Part shown: in pieces, positions 17,716 to 27,136 of the stretch
Layout: every line of letters starts with the position of its first letter
Numbering within the stretch: position 1 is the first letter of the stretch
Assembly: GCF_900111095.1 (NCBI RefSeq)
Contig: NZ_FOGB01000010.1
Span: forward strand, 124,152-178,325
Reading direction: 5' to 3'
Origin: Amphritea atlantica
Lineage (GTDB): Bacteria; Pseudomonadota; Gammaproteobacteria; Pseudomonadales; Balneatricaceae
DNA length: 54,174 nt
Program-made: the position numbers and the translations under genes
The notes under the pieces: model-generated
Told to the model about the DNA's origin: nothing
The model's input: only the letters and a program-made list of their open reading frames with translations
Database searches by the model: none

Positions 17716-18792
17716 TTATTCGCTCATATTATCGAGATAAGCCTTATCGGAGATCTCGGTCCAGACACGGGCTTTCTTCATATACTCGGACTGAGAATCG
17801 AGAATTTTCTTGGCCAGTGGATCGGCCGCCGCTTTTTCAGCCAGCAACTCGTCATTCGCTTTACGCATCGCGGCAATCACATCAGCCGGGAAGGATTTCA
17901 CCTGAATATTCGGGAACTCCTTTTTCATGCGATCCCAGTTCACGCCCGATTCATGGTATGACTGGATATACATGTCATAGGCAGCAGTGCGCATTGCCGT
18001 CTTCAGAATCTGTTGCAGATCCGCAGGCAGTTTGTCATAGGATTTCTTGTTGATCATAAACTGCAGTTCTGTCGCAGGCTCATGCCAACCGGTGTAGTAA
18101 AACGGTGCGATCTTATGGAAGCCCATCCGCAGATCCAGCGATGGACCTACCCACTCCAGTGCATCGATAGTGCGTCGTTCAAGGGCGGTATAGAGCTCAC
18201 CTGCGGGGATATTGGTCGGTTTGGCACCCAGTTTCGCCAGTACTTCACCGGCAAACCCGGGAATCCGCATCTTCAGCCCCTGCAGATCTTCAACTGAATT
18301 GATCTCTTTCTGGAACCAGCCACCCATCTGGTTGCCGGTATTACCGCCGGGAAATGACATGACGCCAAACTTACCATACACCTCGTCCATCAATTCCTGA
18401 CCACCACCGTAATAGAACCAGCCGTATTGCTCCGGCGCAGTCATACCGAATGGCATCGTGGTGAAATACAGGGTATTCGGGATCTTGCCCTTCCAGTAGT
18501 AGGATGCGGAGTGGCCCATATCATACTGCCCCGCGCGCACCATATCGAAGACCCCGAACGGCGCCTTATGTTTATTCTTGGAATCAATGGTAATCTTAAG
18601 CCGGCCATTCGACATTTTATCTGCCAACGCCGCCATATTTTTTGGCGCATCACCAAAGATAGGGAAGTTAGTTGGCCAGGTTTCAGCCAGCTTCAGCCGG
18701 TACACTTTCTCGGCGGCCATCAGGGGGCTCGCCAGCAGTGATGCACAGGCTGCAACCGCCAGTAACTTTTTCGCAAAGTTCAGTTTTAACAT
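17716..18792 (-). CDS. TRAP transporter substrate-binding protein, TakP-like (2-oxo acid type)
   Basis: The start is placed at ATG 18792-18790, preceded by AGAGGAAG; the longer open frame has no ribosome-binding site. The 358-residue product has a signal peptide ending ASPLMA-AEK. It contains SASYYWKGK, LKMRIPGFAGEVLAKLGA and DALEWVGPSLDLRMGFHKIA, characteristic of the TakP subfamily, whose Rhodobacter member binds pyruvate and other 2-oxo acids with a Na+ ion. Arg in MRIPG and Trp in EWVGP are expected ligand residues. It is first gene of an operon with DctQ, DctM and probably the kinase/regulator pair. Exact substrate unproven. Confidence 0.92.
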   Translation of the reverse strand: MLKLNFAKKLLAVAACASLLASPLMAAEKVYRLKLAETWPTNFPIFGDAPKNMAALADKMSNGRLKITIDSKNKHKAPFGVFDMVRAGQYDMGHSASYYWKGKIPNTLYFTTMPFGMTAPEQYGWFYYGGGQELMDEVYGKFGVMSFPGGNTGNQMGGWFQKEINSVEDLQGLKMRIPGFAGEVLAKLGAKPTNIPAGELYTALERRTIDALEWVGPSLDLRMGFHKIAPFYYTGWHEPATELQFMINKKSYDKLPADLQQILKTAMRTAAYDMYIQSYHESGVNWDRMKKEFPNIQVKSFPADVIAAMRKANDELLAEKAAADPLAKKILDSQSEYMKKARVWTEISDKAYLDNMSE

Positions 18793-18948
18793 TGTTATTA
18801 TCTTCCTCTGTTTGCACCACCCCTTCAGGATTAAGGGCAGATTTATCAACGCCGATAACCGCCATAAAGCGGTATTCGCATAGCAAACAGTCTGACAAAA
18901 CAGGACGATGGCCACTATTCGTGAAAGTGCGCAACCAGAGATGAAAGA

Positions 18949-18978
18949 CTACGTAGAAAGCTCTCCGTAGTTTTACGG
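18949..18978 (-). promoter_or_regulatory. Inverted repeats upstream of the TakP-like operon
   Basis: CCGTA (18965-18969) and TACGG (18974-18978) form an inverted repeat with a four-base spacer, next to ACTACGTAG at about 18950. Short inverted TACGTA-like elements of this kind are the sort of target bound by NarL-family dimers, and the operon encodes one. This is inference from position and symmetry only. Confidence 0.35.
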
Positions 18979-19079
18979 ATAGTACCCCTGATCTGCTTCA
19001 GAACTTTACTATCGCGGAGACAAAAACAGCTGTTACAGTGCCTTCTGTTAAACCATGAAATTTAAATAAAGAGGTAGCG

Positions 19080-19871
19080 ATGGAGCTGGACCTGACACTT
19101 ATCCTGCTGTTTATACTGACCGGTCTGGGCGCAGGCATTATCGATGCAATCGCCGGTGGTGGCGGTATGATTACCCTGCCGGTGCTACTGGCATCCGGTA
19201 TGAGTCCGGTGGAGGCGCTGGCGACCAATAAGCTGCAGGGCAGTTTTGGCACCTTTGCCGCCTCTGTCTACTTCATCCGTAAAAAGCTGGTCGATCTGAC
19301 ACAGATGAAGCTGATGATCCTTTGTACTTTCACGGGGGCCGTTACGGGTACACTGATAGTACAGCAGCTGGACACCTCACTGCTGGCATCCATTATGCCG
19401 CTCCTGCTGGTCGGCATCGCATTGTACTTTATGTTTTCAAAGCGGGTTGGTGATCTGGATCGCGACCGCAAAATCAGTCACGCGCTGTTCGCCTTGCTGT
19501 TCAGCACCGCCATCGGGTTTTATGATGGCTTTTTCGGGCCCGGCACCGGAACATTCTTCGCGCTAGGCTTTGTATCACTACTCGGCTTCAGCATGTCACG
19601 GGCAACCGCTCACACCAAGATCCTGAACTTTACCTCCAACCTGGCTTCACTGATTTTCTTTGCTCTGGGAGGCAATATCCTCTGGCTGGCAGGCTTTATC
19701 ATGGCGGCAGGACAGCTGATCGGAGGCCAGATAGGCGCTCATCTGGTGGTTAATCAGGGCGCCCGCCTGATCAGACCTCTGGTGGTCATTATCACGCTGA
19801 TCATGTCGGCTAAGCTGCTGTCAGATCAGTATCAAAACGATTCGCTGCTGTCGCTGCTATCGGTGTTTTAA
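19080..19871 (+). CDS. TSUP-family permease (TauE/SafE)
   Basis: The 263-residue membrane protein has about eight helices in two related halves. The first has GLGAGIIDAIAGGGGMITLP, the second AIGFYDGFFGPGTGTFFALG, the paired glycine-rich motifs of TauE/SafE carriers. The family moves sulfite, sulfonates, sulfoacetate or other small organic anions, often outward. GAGGTAG precedes ATG 19080. It is divergent from the TakP-like TRAP operon and shares the 287-base control region with it, so it could respond to the same signal. The substrate cannot be read from sequence. Confidence 0.9.
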   Translation: MELDLTLILLFILTGLGAGIIDAIAGGGGMITLPVLLASGMSPVEALATNKLQGSFGTFAASVYFIRKKLVDLTQMKLMILCTFTGAVTGTLIVQQLDTSLLASIMPLLLVGIALYFMFSKRVGDLDRDRKISHALFALLFSTAIGFYDGFFGPGTGTFFALGFVSLLGFSMSRATAHTKILNFTSNLASLIFFALGGNILWLAGFIMAAGQLIGGQIGAHLVVNQGARLIRPLVVIITLIMSAKLLSDQYQNDSLLSLLSVF

Positions 19872-19879
19872 AATCGCTA

Positions 19880-19908
19880 AAAAAAAGGGCTCATAAAGAG
19901 CCCCAAAA
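19880..19908 (-). terminator. Rho-independent terminator of adhC-fghA
   Basis: GGGCTC (19887-19892) and GAGCCC (19898-19903) pair around ATAAA. On the minus strand a run of eight T follows, so it serves the fghA side. It also lies just after the TSUP stop and may act weakly in that direction. Confidence 0.85.
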
Positions 19909-19937
19909 CATACCTCAACAAACAACTTTAATCGCTA

Positions 19938-20780
19938 TCATTCCGCCAGCAGGTATCGCTGGTGAAATCTTAGCTGATCCTCAATAAAACTGGCGATGAA
20001 GTAGTAGCTATGATCATAGCCCTCATGCTGTTCAAGCTGTAGCGGATAGCCTGATTCAGCCGCCGCCTCTGCCAGTTTTTCCGGCTGTAACTGCTCTGCC
20101 AGAAAATCATCTGCCAGCCCCTGATCCACCCGGGTTGGCAGGTGAACCGGATTGTTGCGCAACAGAACCGTGGTATCGTACTGCTGCCAGCTGCTCTCAT
20201 CACTGCCCAGATAGGCGGTGAACGCTTTACGCCCCCAGGGGCAACTGACCGGATTGCTGATCGGGCTGAAAGCGGACACCGAAGTATAACGCCCGGGATT
20301 ACGCAGACTGATCATCAGGGCACCGTGCCCCCCCATTGAATGACCGGCAATCGCTCGCTTTGAAGACACCGGAAAAGTTGCTTCAATCAGCGAAGGCAGC
20401 TCTTCAACGATGTAATCATACATCCGGTAGTGCTCGCTCCAGGGCGCCTCTGTGGCATTGACGTAGAAACCCGCGCCCTGTCCCAGATCATACCCTTCAT
20501 CGTTCGCAACATTATCTCCCCGGGGGCTAGTATCCGGCGCGACGATGGCGATACCCAGTTCTGCTGCAACCCGCTGAGCACCGGCTTTCTGCATAAAGTT
20601 TTCATCGGTGCAGGTTAAGCCGGACAACCAGTACACGACCGGCACCTTCTCGCCACTCTGCGCCTGTGGTGGCAGATAGATGGCAAATCGCATCGTCACA
20701 CCCAGCGCCGATGACTGGTGGTTATACTGTTTGTGCCAGCCACCAAAGCTTTTGGTCTGACTTACAAGCTCAAGACTCAT
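19938..20780 (-). CDS. fghA: S-formylglutathione hydrolase
   Basis: Hydrolyses S-formylglutathione to formate and glutathione, the second step of formaldehyde detoxification. The 280-residue alpha/beta hydrolase has the nucleophile motif GHSMGGHG, the oxyanion-region stretch [19 protein letters not shown] typical of the family, and GYDHSYYF containing the catalytic histidine. The start is placed at ATG 20780-20778 with AGGAT before it. It follows adhC by 54 bases on the same strand, the usual operon order, and ends at a strong terminator. Confidence 0.96.
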   Translation of the reverse strand: MSLELVSQTKSFGGWHKQYNHQSSALGVTMRFAIYLPPQAQSGEKVPVVYWLSGLTCTDENFMQKAGAQRVAAELGIAIVAPDTSPRGDNVANDEGYDLGQGAGFYVNATEAPWSEHYRMYDYIVEELPSLIEATFPVSSKRAIAGHSMGGHGALMISLRNPGRYTSVSAFSPISNPVSCPWGRKAFTAYLGSDESSWQQYDTTVLLRNNPVHLPTRVDQGLADDFLAEQLQPEKLAEAAAESGYPLQLEQHEGYDHSYYFIASFIEDQLRFHQRYLLAE

Positions 20781-20834
20781 AGATCCTGTCCTCAACGGCT
20801 GCCATGCTGAAACAGCAGCCGCTATCGCTGATGG

Positions 20835-21971
<1,137 letters not shown>

Positions 21972-22084
21972 TCATTCTGGGTTGTATTTATGACGAGGGA
22001 TAGTCAGTTAAGTCACCATTGTAGTTGTTTATGAAATCAGGATAATCTACCTTTTTGTCAATATACTTTTACGAGACTGTAATA

Positions 22085-22954
22085 ATGAACCGATGGGAAG
22101 GGGTGTCTGAACTGATTGCGGTCACGGAAACAACCAGTTTTACGGCCGCCGCAAAGCGACTGGGTATCTCTACGGCACAGGTCAGCCGTCAGATAAGTTC
22201 GCTGGAAAACCGTCTGGGGACCAAACTGTTCTACCGCACCACCCGTCGGGTGACTGCAACAGAGGCGGGGGAAACCTATTATCAGTACTGTCGGCAACTG
22301 CTGAATGGCCTGGAAGAAGCCGAACGGGCCGTCAACAATCTACAGAACACGCCACGGGGTAAGTTGAAGGTCACTGCTCCAGCCACCTACGGTGAGCAAA
22401 AGATCGCCCCGCTGATCAACGACTTTATCAATCTATATCCGGAGCTGGAGGTACAGTGCCATCTGACCAATCAGACCGTGGACCTGGTGGCTTCTGGATA
22501 TGACCTGGCGATCCGTCTGGGTAAGCTGGAAGACTCCAGCATGATCGCCCGGCAACTGATCTCCCGGCAGTTATATGTCTGCGCCTCTCCTGCCTACCTG
22601 GCAACCCATGGTGAACCCCATGTCCTGAATGAACTAAGTCACCATAACTGTCTGCTGGGCACGCTGGAGTACTGGCGTTTTCTGGAACAGGGACATGAAC
22701 GTAATATCCGGGTCAGCGGTAACCTGCACTGTAACAGTGGTCAGGCACTGTTGGATGCAGCGCTGAAAGGGATCGGCATAGTGCAGCTACCCGACTATTA
22801 TGTCGAACCCTATATTAAAGACGGAGGGCTGATCTCGTTACTACAAAACTACCAGCATTCAAGCGAGGGGGTCTGGGCAGTTTACCCCCATAACCGTCAC
22901 TTATCCTCCAAAGTCAGAATGCTGGTTGATCATCTGGCAGCCCATTTAGTCTGA
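22085..22954 (+). CDS. LysR-family regulator, divergent from adhC
   Basis: The start is placed at ATG 22085 (MNRWEGVSELIAVTETTSFT); an upstream ATG in frame has no better ribosome-binding site. The 289-residue product has an N-terminal winged helix-turn-helix (RLGISTAQVSRQISSLENRL) and a LysR effector domain of the CrgA/DsdC-like group (LKVTAPATYGEQKIAPLIN). The 131-base divergent gap to adhC makes control of formaldehyde detoxification likely but unproven. It is tail-to-tail with the next gene. Confidence 0.92.
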   Translation: MNRWEGVSELIAVTETTSFTAAAKRLGISTAQVSRQISSLENRLGTKLFYRTTRRVTATEAGETYYQYCRQLLNGLEEAERAVNNLQNTPRGKLKVTAPATYGEQKIAPLINDFINLYPELEVQCHLTNQTVDLVASGYDLAIRLGKLEDSSMIARQLISRQLYVCASPAYLATHGEPHVLNELSHHNCLLGTLEYWRFLEQGHERNIRVSGNLHCNSGQALLDAALKGIGIVQLPDYYVEPYIKDGGLISLLQNYQHSSEGVWAVYPHNRHLSSKVRMLVDHLAAHLV

Positions 22955-22972
22955 AGAGTGAAAAGCGCACCA

Positions 22973-24337
22973 TCATCCGTCCCTGTCGCTGTCACCTTCC
23001 TGGGATTCGCTACCCGCCAGTGGAATATCGATAATTACCTGCAAACCGCCTAAGCGCGCTGCATGCAACTGCATTTTGCCACCATAGCTGCTGACCACGG
23101 AGTGGCATATTGATAACCCCATTCTATGGTTATTGCTGCCATCGGAAGTATCCTGTTGATTTTTCGGGATCATATCTTCAATACATTCCGGAGCAATCCC
23201 CGGACCATCATCGCTAACGATAATGGTCCAGAATCCCCGGTTCTCCCTGATACTCAGTAACACTCTGGAGTTGGCATAACGCCAGGCGTTATCGAGCAGA
23301 TTACCCACCAGCTCCAACATGTCATCCCGGTCAAATGGAATGGCAAAGTCAGGAATATGCTGAACCACTTCGATCTCCTGACCTTCCCGTTTACGATTTA
23401 ATATCTGTACCAGGTAGGGCAGCTCTTCCTGAGGGTTAAACAGCTCCATCGGCGCAGGTGAACCGGAAATTTTAGCGCGTCGTAACTCTCCCTCAATACG
23501 ACGCTGCAACTGGCTGTATATCTGCTTCAGATTGTCACGGTTATCCTCCACCTCTGTCGCTTCAGCCAGCAACAGTAGATGTTCCAGTGGCAACTTCATC
23601 TCATGGGCCAGATTACTGGTGGCACTCCTTGAGCGGCTTAACTGTTTTCTTGAATGTTCAATCAGACGCTCAATGGCATCCGCCAAAGGTTTTACCTCCA
23701 CAGGAATTCCTTGTGGCAGATCCAGCGCACCATCAATTTTTCCCTTTAATAAGGCGGTTTGCATCGGCTTAAGGCTGGCAAAACCCCAATGTAAAATGCG
23801 TCGCTGCAACAACATAATTAACAGGGTTAAACCCACTAAGATGGTTAACAGCGAATACTCATATTCGTTCTGTTTAGTAATAAACGCTGTGATATCTTCA
23901 GCGACCCAGATGGTCAGATCCCGCTCCGCTTTACGAACACCCTGTTGCCGTACCATCCATTGTGTCTCAGCGGGCCCGGCAATCTGAAACTGCAACTGTT
24001 GACCCGGGGGTAACAGTCTTACGTCAGGCGCCGGATCCGACAGACTGCCTGCACGCAACTGACCACTATCCCAGCGGATAATGAAGTAATGGCCACTGCC
24101 GACCCGTTTAAAGGCTTCGCCAACCTGGCTCTCATCGACCTGCCAACCGGCATCAGTCCACTGCAATGCCATGAGAATATTTTCAACATCATCCCCCAGA
24201 CGCGAACCAACATACTCATCGGTAATGCGTGCCATCGTCAGATGCAACAACAATAACAGGCAGACAAACGCAGGTACCATCAGTAGCATCAGCCCCCGTC
24301 GGATCTTCTTTTCTAAAGACGTCTCTTCCCGGCTCAC
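22973..24337 (-). CDS. Sensor histidine kinase (PhoQ/QseC-like layout), orphan
   Basis: The 454-residue product starts at GTG 24337 after GAGGGGG, overlapping the stop of a truncated regulator frame. It has helices at about 13-33 and 158-178, a periplasmic domain of about 125 residues between them, a HAMP-like linker, NLAHEMKLPLEHLL with the phospho-histidine near 246, and an ATPase domain with SDDGPGI and GLSICHSVV. The dimerisation box has K-L in place of the common R-T. No intact response regulator is adjacent, unusual for this class, so it is either orphaned or works with a distant partner. Confidence 0.9.
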   Translation of the reverse strand: MSREETSLEKKIRRGLMLLMVPAFVCLLLLLHLTMARITDEYVGSRLGDDVENILMALQWTDAGWQVDESQVGEAFKRVGSGHYFIIRWDSGQLRAGSLSDPAPDVRLLPPGQQLQFQIAGPAETQWMVRQQGVRKAERDLTIWVAEDITAFITKQNEYEYSLLTILVGLTLLIMLLQRRILHWGFASLKPMQTALLKGKIDGALDLPQGIPVEVKPLADAIERLIEHSRKQLSRSRSATSNLAHEMKLPLEHLLLLAEATEVEDNRDNLKQIYSQLQRRIEGELRRAKISGSPAPMELFNPQEELPYLVQILNRKREGQEIEVVQHIPDFAIPFDRDDMLELVGNLLDNAWRYANSRVLLSIRENRGFWTIIVSDDGPGIAPECIEDMIPKNQQDTSDGSNNHRMGLSICHSVVSSYGGKMQLHAARLGGLQVIIDIPLAGSESQEGDSDRDG

Positions 24338-24447
24338 GAGCCAACCCCCTCAGCCTGGCGACTAAGGGTATTCCATCCGGCAGCCCGCTTCAGCACAGAT
24401 AATGGCTGAGTCTTACTGGTGCTATTCGCTATGATCAGAAACCTCAT
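24334..24447 (-). pseudogene. Truncated OmpR-type response regulator (N-terminal remnant)
   Basis: A 37-codon frame from ATG 24447 to TGA 24334 overlaps the kinase GTG as GTGA. It reads MRFLIIANSTSK then TQPLSVLKRAAGW, matching strand 1 and helix 1 of a receiver domain (compare MR-LLIIEDN...QPL...L..AGY). The acidic pair normally at residues 7-8 is replaced by A-N, and the rest of the regulator, including phospho-acceptor and DNA-binding domain, is missing. This fits an internal deletion that left the 5' end of the regulator coupled to the kinase. Confidence 0.5.
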
Positions 24448-24922
24448 GTGGTCACTACGCTCCTCAATCGTTCCTTACACACTCGCGGGTAAACGGTGCA
24501 AACAGGTTTACACCACAATATCCATTTCAATGCCCCCGTAAACCGTCTCTCGTTCTGCTGCTCAGAATCGGCTATCCGGTCGAGGGCCTGAGTCAATAAC
24601 AGGTCAAAAGCGTCAGGCTCTGCTCTATAAATTTCAACCGTATAGCCAGGATCAAACTACCCTTCGCATCGGAAACCCAGCACCAGGGATGAAACAAACA
24701 GCCATCCCCCCGCCTGTCATAAGAGAACGCATTCCGACCTTTAGCCTTTGTTTATTTAATGACAGTTTAGACAGGCAATGCAATACAGGTATAAAAAAAC
24801 GCATAAATACGCGAAAAACAAGAGAAAATAGCGGCCACAGGTTAATCATTGTGGCGCAGCATTGCATAGACTGATTGAAAGACCGGGAGCGATTCCCCCG
24901 GCGAAGAAACCACTGATTCTGA
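24448..24922. other. Intergenic stretch without a supportable gene
   Basis: Several short minus-strand frames are present. One ends TGA at 24444, overlapping the ATG of the regulator remnant, but it has no good start. Another ends near 24652 with GAGFPMRRVV. Neither is recognised. GAGGAG (24465-24460) could be a ribosome-binding site for the remnant. GTAAAC/GTTTAC inverted copies lie around 24490-24515. The region looks like decayed coding sequence plus the downstream tail of the EAL gene. Confidence 0.4.
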
Positions 24923-27136
24923 TCAGTGTTCAGACTTTTTAAGTGGCATATAGCCGTTGGAGGCCCGCAGTAACCCTGCCAGGTCATCCGCACTCAGCGG
25001 CCGGCTGAAGAGATACCCCTGCACCTCTTCACAGTCATGCTGTTGCAGAAATGCCAGTTGCGATTCATCTTCCACCCCCTCTGCGGTAACACTCAGCCCC
25101 AGATTATGGGCCACCGCGATAATAGCCTGGGTTACTGAGGCATCTCCCGGATCCGTGGTCACATGAGTGATAAAGGAGCGATCAACCTTCAAGCGGTCAA
25201 TGGGGAAGCGTTTCAGATAGCTGAGACTGGAATAACCGGTGCCGAAATCATCAATCGCCAGCTGTACCCCCAACGCCTTTAAGCGGTGCAGGGTTTCAAC
25301 CGAACCATCAACATCATCCATCAGCATGTTTTCGGTGATCTCAAGCTCCAGACAGTGCACCGGCAGGCCGGTGTCCAGCAGCACCTGGTACACCAGTTTT
25401 TCAAGGTTTTGCTTCGCAAACTGGCGCACCGAAAGGTTCACCGCAACCCTGATCTGCGGCAGCTCTTCCAGTTGCCATTGACGGGTTTGCCGACAGGCTT
25501 CCCGCATCACCCACTCACCAATCGGTGCAATCAGCCCGGTTTCTTCGGCGATAGGGATAAATTCAACCGGCGAAACAAAGCCCAGCTGTTTGCTGTTCCA
25601 GCGCAGCAGTGCCTCGACACCGACGATTTTACCGCTGTTCATCTCGATCTGAGGTTGATAGTTCAGTGACAATTCATTCTCAGCTATCGCGTGACGCAGA
25701 TGACTTTCCAGCTCCAACCGTCGTTTTGCCACGACATTCATCGACTTAACAAATAGTTCATAGCCGTTTTTGCCCGCATGTTTTACATAGTACATAGCGG
25801 CATCAACGTTTTTCATCAGGCTGTCTACATCCTCACCATGATGGGGGAAAACAGCGATCCCAATGCTGGGCGTTATAACGACTTCATGCCCGGCAAGGTC
25901 GATCGACAGACCGATAGAGTCGAGCACTCTGCGGGCAACATTTTCGGCATCCATCACCTGATTAATTTCAGGCAGCAAAACGGTAAATTCGTCCCCGCCA
26001 AACCGGGCCACCAGCGGGGGCAAGAGATCCTCATCAGTATTGGTGAAGTGATCATTCAGACCCGCTGTTGCAGAGTGGTCAGCATGTCGGTCAGTCAGGC
26101 GGACACTCTCCGTCAGGCGCTGCGCCACCTCCTTCAGCAGCAGGTCACCGATTCCGTGTCCAAAGGTGTCGTTTATCCGCTTGAAGTTATCCAGATCCAG
26201 AAACAGCACCGCGCCCAGACAGCCTTTACGTTCTGCCTGATCGATAGCCAGCTGCACCCGGTCACAGAAGACACTCCGGTTTGACAGCCCTGTCAGACTG
26301 TCAAACCGCGCCAGCCTTAAGACCTGATCCTGAGCCCGCTTCAGCTCAGACACATCCAGCATGGTTCCGGCAATGATGGTGGCTTTACCCTGATCATTAC
26401 AAAACACCTCTGCCTGATGCTGTACATTCTTAATCTCCTGTCCGGGTACACTGATACTGTGATTGATCCCGGACATAAACCCGGAATAACCGCAGTTCAA
26501 CAGCTGTTTAAGCCAGTGACGCATCTGCGGCCTCTCGTTGGCGGGCACGCAGCGCAAGAAGCTGCGAATGCCGGTATCAGTCACTCCTCGCCGTCCCCCC
26601 AACAGCTGAAAAAACTGATCAGACCAGTAGACTTCGCCACTTTCCAGATGCCACTCCCAGTTCCCCAGCCGGGCAATCCGCTGAGCGTTACCCAGTCGGG
26701 TTTCACTCTTCTGCAACTGGCGCAACTGCTCAGTGGTATTGCTGGCCCGGATCATATAGCTGAGACGGTGCCCCAGTATTTTCCAGTTGAAAGGCTTGGA
26801 AACAAAATCGGTAGCGCCGGCCGCATAAGCCTCGCGCACCGAGTCAATATCGTCCTGTCCTGTCGCCATCAGAATAGGAACCAGCTTGCCACAGGGCATA
26901 TTGCGTAGCTGACGGCAAACTTCAAAACCGTTCAGGCCGGGCATCTCCACATCCATCAGAACAATATCCGGCTGAGCCTCCTGGAAAATCTGCAGCGCGG
27001 CAATACCATTTTCAGCCAGCAACACTTCAAACCCCTCATGCTCAAGGGAGTGACTCGCCAGTATCCGGGCAGTGAGGTCATCATCCACCACCAGCACCCG
27101 GTAGATTGCGGGTTTACTCACCTGCGTGACTGTCAT
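24923..27136 (-). CDS. REC-PAS-GGDEF-EAL cyclic-di-GMP protein
   Basis: The 737-residue soluble protein has a receiver domain (about 12-130; acceptor Asp in [11 protein letters not shown] in SKPFNWK) and a PAS-like domain (about 150-275). A GGDEF domain follows (about 285-460; RFGGDEF intact, no RxxD inhibitory site before it, and an insertion of about 25 residues ahead of the motif). The EAL domain (about 480-730) has [27 protein letters not shown] and AEGVED, all residues expected of an active phosphodiesterase. The start at ATG 27136 (or 27139) follows AGAGGG and overlaps the upstream hybrid kinase gene, the likely phosphodonor. Confidence 0.93.
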   Translation of the reverse strand: MTVTQVSKPAIYRVLVVDDDLTARILASHSLEHEGFEVLLAENGIAALQIFQEAQPDIVLMDVEMPGLNGFEVCRQLRNMPCGKLVPILMATGQDDIDSVREAYAAGATDFVSKPFNWKILGHRLSYMIRASNTTEQLRQLQKSETRLGNAQRIARLGNWEWHLESGEVYWSDQFFQLLGGRRGVTDTGIRSFLRCVPANERPQMRHWLKQLLNCGYSGFMSGINHSISVPGQEIKNVQHQAEVFCNDQGKATIIAGTMLDVSELKRAQDQVLRLARFDSLTGLSNRSVFCDRVQLAIDQAERKGCLGAVLFLDLDNFKRINDTFGHGIGDLLLKEVAQRLTESVRLTDRHADHSATAGLNDHFTNTDEDLLPPLVARFGGDEFTVLLPEINQVMDAENVARRVLDSIGLSIDLAGHEVVITPSIGIAVFPHHGEDVDSLMKNVDAAMYYVKHAGKNGYELFVKSMNVVAKRRLELESHLRHAIAENELSLNYQPQIEMNSGKIVGVEALLRWNSKQLGFVSPVEFIPIAEETGLIAPIGEWVMREACRQTRQWQLEELPQIRVAVNLSVRQFAKQNLEKLVYQVLLDTGLPVHCLELEITENMLMDDVDGSVETLHRLKALGVQLAIDDFGTGYSSLSYLKRFPIDRLKVDRSFITHVTTDPGDASVTQAIIAVAHNLGLSVTAEGVEDESQLAFLQQHDCEEVQGYLFSRPLSADDLAGLLRASNGYMPLKKSEH

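Noticed and set aside
24485-24520. PhoP-box-like GTTTA repeats upstream of the orphan kinase
   Set aside because: Spacing is nine bases rather than the eleven-base period of PhoP boxes, and no intact regulator gene is present.
24652-24993. 113-codon minus-strand frame
   Set aside because: Overlaps the end of the EAL gene and lacks a recognisable product; the part ending GAGFPMRRVV may be decayed coding sequence.
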